From assembly GCF_001429045.1 (NCBI RefSeq), contig NZ_LMHY01000012.1:234753-298752 (forward strand): a DNA stretch of 64,000 bases, written 5' to 3'. A program made the translations under genes and the position numbers. Positions 50,010-59,552 of the stretch are shown piece after piece. Each line of letters opens with the position of its first letter. Within the stretch, counting starts at the first letter, position 1. A model generated the notes under the pieces. It saw only the letters and a program-made list of their open reading frames with translations, did no database searches and was not told the origin of the DNA. The stretch is from Pseudomonas sp. Root71. Its GTDB lineage: Bacteria; Pseudomonadota; Gammaproteobacteria; Pseudomonadales; Pseudomonadaceae.

Positions 50010-53000
50010 CTACAACGGTATGTACCGGCTCAACAACGCGCGCAACGCCGCCGGCTTCACCGGTTTGGCCAGGTAATCCAGCCCTGCGGCATGCACCAGG
50101 TCGACCGTCTCCGGCCGGCCATCGGCGCTGATCACCACCCCCGGAACCGGCTCGCCCATCTGCGTGCGCAACCAGGCCATCAAATCGGTTCCGGTCTCGC
50201 CATGATCGAGGTGGTAATCCACCAGGGCCAATTGCGGACGCATGCCTTCGCCAAGCAACACGGCACATTCCTCGCGATTGCGCGCGGTCCAGACCTGGCA
50301 ACCCCAGCGGCTGAGCAGGCTGTTCATGCCGATCAGGATGCTGTCCTCGTTGTCGATACACAGCACCTGCGCGCCATTGAGCAACTTGCCGTTGAGCTCG
50401 GCGACCTTGAGCGGCGCTGCGGTTTGCGCTCGGGCCAGCGGCACGCTGACGCTGAACACGCTACCGCGTCCTGGCCAGGAGCGTACGCGCAAGGTATGAC
50501 CGAGCACGCGACATAGCCCGTCGGCAATCGCCAGCCCCAGGCCGAGGCCTTTTTCGGCCTGGGTCTGGTGGCTGTCGAGGCGCTTGAACTCTTCGAAAAT
50601 CACCTGCAGCTTATCTTCCGGGATGCCTGGCCCACGGTCCCAGACTTCCAGGCTCAGTTGCTCCTTGTGTCGGCGAACCCCCAGCAGCACCGGCCCTTTG
50701 CCGTAGCGGAAAGCGTTAGTCAGGAAGTTCTGCAAGATCCGCCGCAGCAGTTTGATGTCGCTGTCGACCCGCAACGTGCTGGCGCGAACCCGGAACTCCA
50801 GTTTTTGTTCTCGCGCCAGCGCCTTGAACTCTGTACCGAGGGTATCGAACAGTTCGTTGAGGGCGAATGGCTGGCGATTGGGGTTGATCTTGCCGTTTTC
50901 CAGGCGGGAAATGTCCAGCAGGTCGCTGATCAAGTCCTCGGCCGAGCGCAGCGAACTGTCCAGGTGCTCGACCAGTTTCTGTGCTTCGCCAGACAGACTA
51001 TCGCCCTGATGGGAGAGGGCGGCGGAGAACAGCCGCGCCGCATTCAAGGGTTGCATCAAGTCATGGCTGACGGCCGCGAGGAAACGGGTCTTGGACTGGT
51101 TGGCGGCCTCGGCGGTGCCCTTGGCCTCGGTCAGGGCAATGTTGAGTTGTGACAATTCGTGGGTCCGTTCGGTGACCCGTCGCTCCAGCCCTTCGTTGGC
51201 TTCGGTCAGCGCTTGCTCGGCTTCGCGGAACGCGGTGATGTCGGTGAAGCTCATGACGAATCCACCGCCCGGCATCGGGTTGCCGATCAGCTCGATCACC
51301 CGGCCGTTGGGGAACAGGCGCTCGGAGGTGTGCGCGCGGCCCTGGCGCATCCAGTGCAGGCGACGCGCGACGTGCACTTCGGCTTCGCCCGGGCCGCACA
51401 GGCCGCGCTCGGCATTGTGGCGAATGATGTCGGCGATGGGCCGGCCAACTCTGATCAGGCCATCCGGGTAGTTGAACAAATCCAGGTATCGACGGTTCCA
51501 GGCCACCAGTTTCAGTGACTGGTCGACCACGCTGATGCCCTGGGTGATGTTCTCGATCGCGCCTTGCAGCAAGGCACGGTTGAACTGCAGCACCTCCGAG
51601 GCTTCGTCGGCGATGCGCACGACGTCCTCCAGTTGCATCTCGCGGCCTTCAATGGCGGCTTTTACCACCGCGCGGGTCGAGGAAGCGCCGAGCACACCGG
51701 CCAGCAAGCGTTCGGTATGGGCGATCCATTCATTGTCAGCGTTCTGGTTCGGGTTGAAGCCCTTGCCCTGGCGATAGGCAAAACGGATGAAGCTTTGACG
51801 GGCACGTTCTTCGCCGACGAAGCGCGCCGCCAGTTGTAGCAGGTCGTCGATCTGCACCGCCAGCATCGAACGTGCGCTGGGGCGGGCGCTGATTTCCTGG
51901 CCGATGAAGCGGCCCGCCTGCCAGTGCTCGGACACACGGGTGCGCGACAGTACCGAAACCCAGGCGAACAGCGTGAAGTTGCCTGCCAGCGACAGCACCA
52001 CGCCCTGGGTCAGCGGGGTGATCGGCAAGTTCAGTGGGTTGCTGTGCAACCAGGCCAGCCCCGGGAAGGTGCTTAAGGACAGGCCGAGGCTGAGGGCGGC
52101 AATCGGCAGGACCAAGGTGTAGAACCACAGGAAGGTGCCTGCGGCGAGGCCGGCGAAAACGCCGCGGCGGTTGGCCTGTTTCCAGTACAGCGCACCGAGC
52201 ATGGCGGGGGCCAGTTGGGTCACGGCGGCGAAGGCGATCTGGCCGATGGTCGCCAGGCTGGCGGTCGAGCCCAGCAGGCGATAACTGACGTAGGCCAGTA
52301 GCAGAATCACCACGATGCTGACGCGGCGCACCGACAGCATCCACTGGCGGAACACTTCGAACGGGCGCTCGGCGTTGTTGCGCCGCAGCAGCCAGGGCAG
52401 CAGCATGTCGTTGGAGACCATGGTCGACAGCGCCACGCTGGCCACGATCACCATGCCGGTGGCCGCCGATGCGCCACCGATAAACGCCAGCAGGGCCAGC
52501 GCTGGATGCGCCTGGGCCAGGGGCAGGCTGATGACGAACGAGTCCGGCAGCACCGAGCTGGGCAGCATCATCTGGCCGGCCAGGGCGATCGGCACGACAA
52601 ACAAGGCGGCGAGGGCGAGGTAGGCCGGGAACACCCACTTGGCCAGGCGCAGATCCTGAGGGTCGATGTTCTCGACAACGGTCACGTGGAACTGCCGTGG
52701 CAGGCAAATAATCGCCATCATCGCCACACCGGTCTGCACCACCATCGACGGCCAGTTGATGGTTTCCTTCCAGTACTGCTCCAGGCGCGGCGCGAGCATG
52801 GCCTGGTCGAACAGGTCGTCGAATCCGTCGTACAGGCCGTAGGTCACGAAGGCGCCGACAGCGAGGAACGCGAACAGCTTCACCAATGATTCGAAGGCAA
52901 TCGCAAGCACCATGCCGCGGTGGTGCTCCGTGGCGTCGAGGTTGCGGGTGCCGAAGACGATGGTGAACAGCGCCAGCACCAGCGATACGATCAGCGCGGT

Positions 53001-53480
53001 GTCCTGGGCGCGGGTGCCCATGGCGTCGGCACCGGCGCCGATCAGCAGGTTCACGCCAAGCACGATGCCTTTGAGCTGCAGCGCGATGTAGGGCAGCACA
53101 CCGACCAGGCAAATCAGCGCCACCACCACCGCCAGTGACTGGGATTTGCCATAGCGTGCGGCGATGAAGTCGGCGATCGAGGTGATGTTTTCCTGTTTGC
53201 TGATCATCACCATTTTTTGCAGGACCCACGGCGCGCCGACCAGCAACAGGATCGGCCCGAGGTAGATCGGCAGGAACGACCAGAGCTGTTCGGCGGCCTG
53301 GCCCACGGCACCGAAGAAGGTCCAGCTGGTGCAGTAGACCGCCAGCGACAGGCTGTACACCCACGCCCGCACACGCGGCGGCAAGGGCGCGCTGCGACGG
53401 TCGCCATAGAAGGCGATAGCGAACATGATGGCCATATAGGCCAGGGCGACGACGGCAATCAGCCCGGTGGACAGCGACAT
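50010..53480 (-). CDS. SSF-domain hybrid sensor histidine kinase (MxtR-like)
   Basis: 1156 residues. An N-terminal sodium:solute-symporter-like module of about 13 membrane spans (1-480), a linker, a PAS domain (about 625-750), a histidine kinase with phospho-accepting His806 in VSHDLMQPLNAARL, a G-box DGLCRVLG preceded by GLGLGLAIAD, and a C-terminal receiver domain (about 1037-1150) with Asp1088 in LALVDYH. This matches the MxtR class of hybrid kinases in Pseudomonas (PA3271-like). The start at 53480 (MSLSTGLIAVVAL) is the family start. Confidence 0.9.
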   Translation of the reverse strand: MSLSTGLIAVVALAYMAIMFAIAFYGDRRSAPLPPRVRAWVYSLSLAVYCTSWTFFGAVGQAAEQLWSFLPIYLGPILLLVGAPWVLQKMVMISKQENITSIADFIAARYGKSQSLAVVVALICLVGVLPYIALQLKGIVLGVNLLIGAGADAMGTRAQDTALIVSLVLALFTIVFGTRNLDATEHHRGMVLAIAFESLVKLFAFLAVGAFVTYGLYDGFDDLFDQAMLAPRLEQYWKETINWPSMVVQTGVAMMAIICLPRQFHVTVVENIDPQDLRLAKWVFPAYLALAALFVVPIALAGQMMLPSSVLPDSFVISLPLAQAHPALALLAFIGGASAATGMVIVASVALSTMVSNDMLLPWLLRRNNAERPFEVFRQWMLSVRRVSIVVILLLAYVSYRLLGSTASLATIGQIAFAAVTQLAPAMLGALYWKQANRRGVFAGLAAGTFLWFYTLVLPIAALSLGLSLSTFPGLAWLHSNPLNLPITPLTQGVVLSLAGNFTLFAWVSVLSRTRVSEHWQAGRFIGQEISARPSARSMLAVQIDDLLQLAARFVGEERARQSFIRFAYRQGKGFNPNQNADNEWIAHTERLLAGVLGASSTRAVVKAAIEGREMQLEDVVRIADEASEVLQFNRALLQGAIENITQGISVVDQSLKLVAWNRRYLDLFNYPDGLIRVGRPIADIIRHNAERGLCGPGEAEVHVARRLHWMRQGRAHTSERLFPNGRVIELIGNPMPGGGFVMSFTDITAFREAEQALTEANEGLERRVTERTHELSQLNIALTEAKGTAEAANQSKTRFLAAVSHDLMQPLNAARLFSAALSHQGDSLSGEAQKLVEHLDSSLRSAEDLISDLLDISRLENGKINPNRQPFALNELFDTLGTEFKALAREQKLEFRVRASTLRVDSDIKLLRRILQNFLTNAFRYGKGPVLLGVRRHKEQLSLEVWDRGPGIPEDKLQVIFEEFKRLDSHQTQAEKGLGLGLAIADGLCRVLGHTLRVRSWPGRGSVFSVSVPLARAQTAAPLKVAELNGKLLNGAQVLCIDNEDSILIGMNSLLSRWGCQVWTARNREECAVLLGEGMRPQLALVDYHLDHGETGTDLMAWLRTQMGEPVPGVVISADGRPETVDLVHAAGLDYLAKPVKPAALRALLSRYIPL

Positions 53481-53618
53481 GGGGACTCCAGACAAAAGAC
53501 ATCCGGACCTCCCGCCCGGACAGACAGTCTCGCACGACCGCCAGCGTTAGTCAGTGTCGACCAAGGTCGTGGCGTGGCGGGGTGTCGCAGGAGGATTTTC
53601 AGTGTCTGGACCGGCCCC

Positions 53619-53687
53619 ATCGCGAGGCTCGCTCCCACAATTGGCCTGCCGCACACATTCCCTGTGGGAGCGAGCCTGCTCGCGAAT
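53619..53687. repeat. REPIN
   Basis: CGCGAGGCTCGCTCCCACA faces TGTGGGAGCGAGCCTGCTCG across a short loop, between the kinase start and the TetR stop. Confidence 0.8.
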
Positions 53688-53692
53688 GGGTT

Positions 53693-54229
53693 TCACTGAT
53701 TCAACGCGATCTCGATCAATCGGTGCAATTGCTCAACCTCAAGCGGCGCCTCGGCAAACAGGATGCGAAACACCGTCGGCGCCGCGATCAGGTTGATCAG
53801 GCGATCGACACTGGGCTTGGGCTGATCCGGATAGCGATCCAGAATCGTCTGCAGTTGCCCGCCAATGATGGTCGCGCAATAACTCGGCTTCAATGCTGCC
53901 TGCACGTCGTACAGCATGTTGCGGCCAGGTTCGGAGCTCATCTCGTCCAGGTACTGCTCGGCCCAGGCCCGCACGTCGCCGTGAAGGCTGCCGGTATTGG
54001 CCGGCTCGTTGTCGGGCTGCATGCGGGCGAGGGCGACGTCGGCCAGCAGCGCCGACACATCGCCCCAGCGTCGATAGATGGTGGACGGTGTGACACCCGC
54101 GCGCGCCGCAATTTGCGGCACCGTCACGCTGGCGCGGTCCTGCTCCTCAAGGAGTTGGCGCACGGCCGAATGAATCGACTCTTGTACCCGGGCGCTGCGG
54201 CCGCCGGGGCGTAATGTGGGAGCGGTCAT
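53693..54229 (-). CDS. TetR family transcriptional regulator
   Basis: 178 residues. The N-terminal helix-turn-helix reads VTVPQIAARAGVTPSTIYRRWGD (about 34-56). The C-terminal ligand domain contains MLYDVQAALKPSY. Divergent from an MFS gene, with a near-palindromic operator in between. ATG 54229 has AGGAAAC upstream; an in-frame ATG at 54286 would extend into the intergenic region. Confidence 0.9.
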   Translation of the reverse strand: MTAPTLRPGGRSARVQESIHSAVRQLLEEQDRASVTVPQIAARAGVTPSTIYRRWGDVSALLADVALARMQPDNEPANTGSLHGDVRAWAEQYLDEMSSEPGRNMLYDVQAALKPSYCATIIGGQLQTILDRYPDQPKPSVDRLINLIAAPTVFRILFAEAPLEVEQLHRLIEIALNQ

Positions 54230-54333
54230 CTTGTGTTTCCTGTATTGCACCGGGTCTTGCGGCAGGCACCCGGTCCTGAAAGCCATGCATCGGACCTTAA
54301 CACAAAGAATTTGCTTTAAGAGAGATCCAGTAG

Positions 54334-54374
54334 CACACTCCGCAAAAGCAAATAATTAGCTTTTGTGGAGTGTG
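54334..54374. promoter_or_regulatory. Large inverted repeat, likely TetR operator
   Basis: CACACTCCGCAAAAGC (54334-54349) and GCTTTTGTGGAGTGTG (54359-54374) are complementary with one mismatch over 16 bp, separated by 9 bases, just before the MFS ATG. The TetR dimer could bind here and control the divergent pair. Confidence 0.6.
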
Positions 54375-54377
54375 TCC

Positions 54378-55568
54378 ATGCCCGGTTCTTCTTCAAATCG
54401 CGCCAGCCTGTGGTTTCTGGCAATTACCTTGCTTAGCTTCCTGGCGGCTTCCACTGCGCCGACACCGCTTTATCACCTGTATCAGGAGCAGATGCAGTTT
54501 TCGGCCGCGACCCTGACCCTTATTTTCGGCGTTTACGCCCTCAGCCTGTTGGCGGCGTTGCTGACGGTCGGCTCGATGTCGGATTACCTGGGACGCAAAC
54601 CGGTGATCTTTACGGCGGTGCTGCTGAACACCCTGGCGATGTTGCTGTTTATCTACGCCGACAGCGTTGCGTGGCTGATCAGTGCCCGGGTCCTGCAGGG
54701 GTTTGCCACCGGCATGGCAACTGCCGTGTTGAGTGCAACCTTGCTGGACACCGATCGCCAGCATGGCCCACTGGTCAATAGCGTCGCGCCCTTGATCGGC
54801 ATGGCTCTGGGTGGAATGGGCTGCGGTTTGCTGGCCGAATTTGCTCCGGCGCCGTTACACCTGACCTATTGGCTGCTACTTGTCCTGTTCGTGATGCAGG
54901 CTGTATGGGTCTGGCGTTTGCCGGAGAGCGTCACGCGCCAGTCCGGGGCTTGGGCATCATTGCGACCGACCCTGCATGTGCCGGTCCAGGCGCGTGCGAC
55001 GTTATGGCGTGTTTTACCGCTTAACACGGCGACCTGGGCGCTCGGCGGTTTTTACGCGTCGCTGGCACCTTCATTGGTGCGCACGGCAACCGGTTCAACG
55101 TCGAACCTGATTGGCGGGGCGACCGTCGCCGCATTGACGGTGACCGGTGCCCTGATGATTTACACACTACGCAATCAGGCGGCGACCAAGGCGCTGCAAT
55201 TGGGTGCCTGTTCGCTGCCGACGGGCGTCGCACTGATTCTACTGGGCGTGCACAGCGCCAGTTTGCCGCTGTTTTTCCTCGGCACGCTGGTCGCCGGTTG
55301 TGGCTTCGGCGCCGGTTTCCTCGGAGCGGTGCGCAGTCTGGTGCCGCTGGCCTTGCCCCATGAGCGCGCCGGGTTGATGTCGGCGTATTACGTGCTGAGT
55401 TATCTGGCGTTTTGCCTGCCGGCGCTGCTGGCCGGGAACCTGGCGCGGACCTTTGGTCTGGTGGCAACCACCGATGGCTATGGTGCGGTGCTGATGGTGC
55501 TGGCCCTCAGTGCAATGGCGGGTTTACTGCGATCACGTTCGGCCAGGGCCTGCGAGGCCAACCGGTAA
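54378..55568 (+). CDS. MFS transporter (drug/metabolite exporter type)
   Basis: 396 residues, about 12 membrane spans. Motif A-type segment MSDYLGRKPVIFTAVLLNT near 61-79 and motif C-type GMALGGMGCGLL. Regulated probably by the divergent TetR. Start ATG 54378; a TTG at 54363 is less likely because it falls within the operator. Confidence 0.88.
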   Translation: MPGSSSNRASLWFLAITLLSFLAASTAPTPLYHLYQEQMQFSAATLTLIFGVYALSLLAALLTVGSMSDYLGRKPVIFTAVLLNTLAMLLFIYADSVAWLISARVLQGFATGMATAVLSATLLDTDRQHGPLVNSVAPLIGMALGGMGCGLLAEFAPAPLHLTYWLLLVLFVMQAVWVWRLPESVTRQSGAWASLRPTLHVPVQARATLWRVLPLNTATWALGGFYASLAPSLVRTATGSTSNLIGGATVAALTVTGALMIYTLRNQAATKALQLGACSLPTGVALILLGVHSASLPLFFLGTLVAGCGFGAGFLGAVRSLVPLALPHERAGLMSAYYVLSYLAFCLPALLAGNLARTFGLVATTDGYGAVLMVLALSAMAGLLRSRSARACEANR

Positions 55569-55616
55569 AATTGAGTTAGCCTTGGCACCCACTCAGCTCA
55601 CTCGAAGGATCGGACC

Positions 55617-55928
55617 ATGAAGATCATCCGCAGCAAATCGTTCACTGGCGAGCGTGCCTGGGCCGCGCTGGACATCGCCAGCATGAACGGTATCACCACG
55701 CGCCTGCACTGGACTGATCAACCCTACAAGTGGCACGTCAACGATGGCGAGGAAGTGTTCGTGGTGCTCGATGGCCAGGTGCGGATGCGTTATCGCGAAG
55801 AGGGGCTGGAGCGGGAGGCCTTGCTGGAGGTCGGTGACATTTTCCATGCCTCGGTTGGCACTGAGCATGTGGCACATCCGCTAGGACCGGCCCGGATATT
55901 GGTGATCGAATCGGAAGGGAGTGTCTGA
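55617..55928 (+). CDS. Cupin domain protein
   Basis: 103 residues, one cupin barrel. Metal-binding cupin motif 1-like WHVNDGEEVFVVLDGQVRMR, and motif 2-like GDIFHASVGTEHVAHPLGPA. Small single-domain cupins bind metals and have mixed roles; function unknown. A GGAT-type ribosome site; free-standing. Confidence 0.85.
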   Translation: MKIIRSKSFTGERAWAALDIASMNGITTRLHWTDQPYKWHVNDGEEVFVVLDGQVRMRYREEGLEREALLEVGDIFHASVGTEHVAHPLGPARILVIESEGSV

Positions 55929-55935
55929 CAATATA

Positions 55936-55966
55936 GGTAATATCGATAAGATATAGAGATATTACC
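55936..55966. promoter_or_regulatory. AT-rich inverted repeat upstream of the TDT gene
   Basis: GGTAATATC (55936-55944) and GATATTACC (55958-55966) form a perfect 9-bp inverted repeat spaced by 13 bases, in an unusually AT-rich stretch (55928-55990). Confidence 0.5.
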
Positions 55967-56031
55967 CGTTATATAGATATTCTATTCGGATCTAACATGG
56001 GCTCTACCTCACGAGAGGACAGGAGTTCGCC

Positions 56032-57183
56032 ATGACATGCGCCAATAGCACCAAGCCCGGAATCAAACCTTTCAGTCACTTGCAGCATCCCCGCGAGGTG
56101 ATCCGCCAGTTCACCCCCAACTGGTTCGCGGCCACTATGGGCACCGGCGTGCTGGCGTTGGCACTGGCGCAATTGCCGGTCGCCACACCTGCCTTGCACG
56201 CCTTTGCCGAAGCCCTCTGGCTGTTCAATATCGCTCTGTTCCTGCTGTTTACCGCGCTATACACGGCGCGTTGGGTGCTGTTTTTCGACGAAGCGCGACG
56301 TATTTTCGGCCACTCCACGGTTTCGATGTTTTTCGGCACCATTCCCATGGGCCTGGCGACCATCATCAATGGCTTCCTGGTGTTTGGCCTGCCGCGCTGG
56401 GGCGAAGGGGTGATTCACCTCGCCGAGGTGCTGTGGTGGCTGGATGTGGCGATGTCGCTGGCCTGTGGCGTGCTGATTCCCTACATGATGTTCACCCGTC
56501 AGGAGCACAGCATCGACCAGATGACGGCAGTCTGGTTGTTGCCGGTGGTCGCGGCTGAAGTGGCGGCCGTCAGCGGGGGGTTGTTGGCGCCGCACTTGGC
56601 CGACGCTCATTCGCAACTGGTGGTGCTGGTGACCAGCTACGTGCTCTGGGCTTTTTCCCTGCCGGTGGCCTTCAGCATCCTGACCATTCTGATGCTGCGC
56701 ATGGCCCTGCATAAACTGCCCCACGAAAACATGGCCGCCTCGAGCTGGCTGGCCCTTGGCCCGATCGGCACCGGTGCGCTGGGCATGCTGGTACTGGGCG
56801 GCGACGCACCGTTGATTTTCGCGGCCAACGGTATGCCGGGAGTCGGTGAGATTGCCTCTGGATTGGGTCTGGTGGCCGGCATCACCCTGTGGGGCTTCGG
56901 TCTGTGGTGGATGCTGATGGCGTTGCTGATCACTGTGCGCTACCTGCGGGCCGGCATTCCTTTCAATCTCGGCTGGTGGGGTTTCACTTTCCCGTTGGGC
57001 GTCTATTCTCTGGCGACGTTGAAGCTGGCCAGTACCTTGAACCTGACATTCTTCGGTGTCTTTGGCTGTGTGCTGGTGGCATTGCTGGCGGTGATGTGGC
57101 TGATCGTCGGCAAGCGCACGGTGCTGGGCGCCTGGCGTGGCGAGCTGTTTGTCTCGCCGTGCATTGCCGGATTGAAGAAATAA
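56032..57183 (+). CDS. TDT family transporter (TehA/SLAC1-like)
   Basis: 383 residues, about ten membrane spans. It begins PREVIRQFTPNWFAATMGTGVLALAL, the TDT/voltage-gated-anion-channel pattern. The later SSWLALGPIGTGALGMLVLG and FNLGWWGFTFPLGVYSLATL are also typical. Members export sulfite or C4-dicarboxylates or give tellurite resistance; the substrate is unknown. Strong GAGGACAGGAG ribosome region. Confidence 0.88.
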   Translation: MTCANSTKPGIKPFSHLQHPREVIRQFTPNWFAATMGTGVLALALAQLPVATPALHAFAEALWLFNIALFLLFTALYTARWVLFFDEARRIFGHSTVSMFFGTIPMGLATIINGFLVFGLPRWGEGVIHLAEVLWWLDVAMSLACGVLIPYMMFTRQEHSIDQMTAVWLLPVVAAEVAAVSGGLLAPHLADAHSQLVVLVTSYVLWAFSLPVAFSILTILMLRMALHKLPHENMAASSWLALGPIGTGALGMLVLGGDAPLIFAANGMPGVGEIASGLGLVAGITLWGFGLWWMLMALLITVRYLRAGIPFNLGWWGFTFPLGVYSLATLKLASTLNLTFFGVFGCVLVALLAVMWLIVGKRTVLGAWRGELFVSPCIAGLKK

Positions 57184-57280
57184 CCGGCAAAGAATTAGGT
57201 AAGGTGTGGCCTGGATCGACTTTTGATAATCCAATAAGAATCCAGGCCACTCGTTACCTATCATCAGGGACACATGGAAG

Positions 57281-59155
57281 ATGAGTCACCCCTCACAGTT
57301 CACCTTGCTACGCACCCGGCGCTTCCTGCCGTTCTTCGTCACCCAGTCCCTCGGGGCGTTCAACGACAACGTGTTCAAGCAGTCGTTGATCCTGGCCATT
57401 TTGTACAAGCTGACCATCGAGGGTGACCGCTCGATATGGGTCAACCTGTGTGCGCTGCTGTTTATCCTGCCGTTCTTCCTGTTCTCGGCCCTGGCCGGGC
57501 AATTCGGGGAAAAGTTCGCCAAGGACGCGTTGATCCGCCTGATCAAGCTTGGGGAAATCGCCATCATGGCGGTCGGTGCCGTCGGCTTCATGTTCGATCA
57601 CTTGTCGTTGATGCTGCTGGCGCTGTTCGCCATGGGCACCCACTCGGCGTTGTTCGGGCCGGTGAAGTACTCGATCCTGCCGCAAGCCCTGCATGAAGAT
57701 GAGCTGGTAGGCGGCAACGGCCTGGTGGAAATGGGCACCTTCCTGGCGATCCTTGCCGGCACCATTGGTGCCGGGATCATGATGTCTTCGGCGCATTACG
57801 CACCGGTGGTGTCCGTGGCAATCATCGGCACTGCCGTGCTCGGCTACCTGGCCAGTCGCAGCATTCCCCGGGCGGCGGCCGCCACGCCGCAAATGCGCCT
57901 GAACTGGAACATCTTCAGCCAGTCCTGGGCCACGTTGAAGCTGGGCCTGGGGCAAACGCCGGCGGTGTCACGCTCGATTGTCGGCAACTCGTGGTTCTGG
58001 TTTGTCGGGGCGATTTACCTGACGCAGATCCCGGCCTATGCCAAGGAGTGGATGCACGGCGACGAAACCGTGGTGACGCTGATTCTGACGGTGTTCTCGG
58101 TCGGCATCGCATTGGGTTCGCTGCTGTGCGAGAAGCTCTCCGGGCGCAAAGTCGAGATCGGACTGGTGCCGTTCGGATCGTTCGGCCTGACCGTTTTTGG
58201 TCTGCTGCTGTGGTGGCATTCTGGTGGAATCCCGGACAGCGCCACTGGCCATGGCTGGATCGAGATCCTCGGTTTCAGCCACACCTGGCTGGTGTTGCTC
58301 GACATCCTCGGCCTGGGCGTCTTTGGCGGTTTCTACATCGTGCCGCTGTACGCGCTGATCCAGTCACGTACGGCGGAGAACGAACGGGCGCGGGTGATTG
58401 CCGCCAACAATATCCTCAATGCCTTGTTCATGGTGGTGTCGGCGATTGTCTCGATCATCTTGCTGAGTGTGGCCGAGCTGTCGATCCCGCAGCTGTTCCT
58501 GGTGGTGTCGTTGCTGAACATCGGCGTCAACGCCTACATCTTCAAGATCGTCCCCGAGTTCACCATGCGTTTCATGATCTGGCTGCTCAGCCATTCCATG
58601 TACCGCGTCGAGCATCGCAATCTGGATTTGATCCCCGATGAAGGCGCGGCGTTGCTGGTGTGCAATCACGTGTCATTCGTCGACGCCTTGCTGATTGGCG
58701 GCGCGGTGCGTCGGCCGATTCGCTTTGTCATGTACTACAAGATCTACAACCTGCCGGTGCTGAACTTCATCTTCCGTACCGCGGGGACGATTCCGATTGC
58801 AGGGCGCCAGGAAGACATCCAGATATATGAACAAGCCTTCACGCGCATTGCCCGGTACCTGAAGGACGGTGAGCTGGTGTGCATCTTTCCCGAGGGTAAA
58901 TTGACCGCCGATGGCCAGATCAATGAATTCAAGGGCGGGTTGACGCGGATTCTCGAAGAGACGCCAGTACCGGTGATTCCGCTGGCCTTGCAGGGGTTGT
59001 GGGGGAGTTTCTTCAGCCGCGATCCGGGCAAGGGACTGTTTCATCGCCTGTGGTCGCGAGTGACATTGGTGGCGGGGCCGGCGGTGGCGGTTGAAGTGGC
59101 GGAGCCGGCGAAGTTGCAGGCGTTGGTGGGGGAGTTGCGCGGGGCTGTCAGATAA
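57281..59155 (+). CDS. LplT-like MFS fused to PlsC-type acyltransferase
   Basis: 624 residues. The first ~420 form an MFS domain of LplT type, starting LLRTRRFLPFFVTQSLGAFNDNVFKQ. The C-terminal ~200 form a 1-acylglycerol-3-phosphate acyltransferase domain, with the HX4D motif at NHVSFVD (His463, Asp468) and an FPEGKLTADG block near 537 (EGK instead of the usual EGT/EGG). Such fusions probably flip lysophospholipid inward and re-acylate it, doing the jobs of LplT plus Aas minus the acyl-ACP synthetase part. Confidence 0.9.
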   Translation: MSHPSQFTLLRTRRFLPFFVTQSLGAFNDNVFKQSLILAILYKLTIEGDRSIWVNLCALLFILPFFLFSALAGQFGEKFAKDALIRLIKLGEIAIMAVGAVGFMFDHLSLMLLALFAMGTHSALFGPVKYSILPQALHEDELVGGNGLVEMGTFLAILAGTIGAGIMMSSAHYAPVVSVAIIGTAVLGYLASRSIPRAAAATPQMRLNWNIFSQSWATLKLGLGQTPAVSRSIVGNSWFWFVGAIYLTQIPAYAKEWMHGDETVVTLILTVFSVGIALGSLLCEKLSGRKVEIGLVPFGSFGLTVFGLLLWWHSGGIPDSATGHGWIEILGFSHTWLVLLDILGLGVFGGFYIVPLYALIQSRTAENERARVIAANNILNALFMVVSAIVSIILLSVAELSIPQLFLVVSLLNIGVNAYIFKIVPEFTMRFMIWLLSHSMYRVEHRNLDLIPDEGAALLVCNHVSFVDALLIGGAVRRPIRFVMYYKIYNLPVLNFIFRTAGTIPIAGRQEDIQIYEQAFTRIARYLKDGELVCIFPEGKLTADGQINEFKGGLTRILEETPVPVIPLALQGLWGSFFSRDPGKGLFHRLWSRVTLVAGPAVAVEVAEPAKLQALVGELRGAVR

Positions 59156-59173
59156 TGGTTGTTTGAACGGGCC

Positions 59174-59208
59174 TCATCGTCGGATCTCCGGGCGGCGATC
59201 CGACGATG
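59174..59208. repeat. Inverted repeat of expanded-REP type
   Basis: CATCGTCGGATC and GATCCGACGATG form a perfect 12-bp stem. It matches the internal insert of the expanded REPs, without the GTGGGAGC ends, and lies between the convergent fusion and sugE genes. Confidence 0.6.
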
Positions 59209-59220
59209 GCGGTCTGAAAG

Positions 59221-59535
59221 TTAAGCGCTGACCTTCAGGCCAACAAGCCCGGAAATAATCAACGCCACACTCGTCAACCGCACCAGCGCCATGGATTCGC
59301 CAAACAGGACGATCCCGGCGATCACCGTGCCAACGGCGCCGACACCGGTCCAGATCGCATAGGCCGTACCCAGCGGCAATTCTTTCATTGCAAGGCCGAG
59401 CAAGCCAAGGCTGATCGCCATGGCCGCGACGGTCAACACGGTGGGGAGCGGGCGGGTGAAGCCGTCGGTGTACTTGAGGCCGACGGCCCAGCCGACTTCG
59501 AACAGGCCGGCGAAAAACAGAATGATCCAGGACAT
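59221..59535 (-). CDS. sugE: SMR-family guanidinium exporter (SugE/Gdx)
   Basis: 104 residues, four membrane spans. N-terminal Glu13 in [18 protein letters not shown] is the coupling carboxylate, and the sequence W-x-x-G-L-K-Y-T is the Gdx (SugE) type rather than the EmrE type. Exports guanidinium in exchange for protons (known for the subtype). Starts at ATG 59535; an in-frame ATG at 59547 is less likely. Directly preceded by a guanidine-II riboswitch, which strongly supports the assignment. Confidence 0.92.
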   Translation of the reverse strand: MSWIILFFAGLFEVGWAVGLKYTDGFTRPLPTVLTVAAMAISLGLLGLAMKELPLGTAYAIWTGVGAVGTVIAGIVLFGESMALVRLTSVALIISGLVGLKVSA

Positions 59536-59552
59536 GAAGACCTCCATCGTCT

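Noticed and set aside
54206..54229. REP-like GTGGGAGCGG text at the start codon region of the TetR gene
   Set aside because: Only about 14 bases match, no second arm is present, and the N-terminus looks normal for the family; treated as chance or very old remnant.
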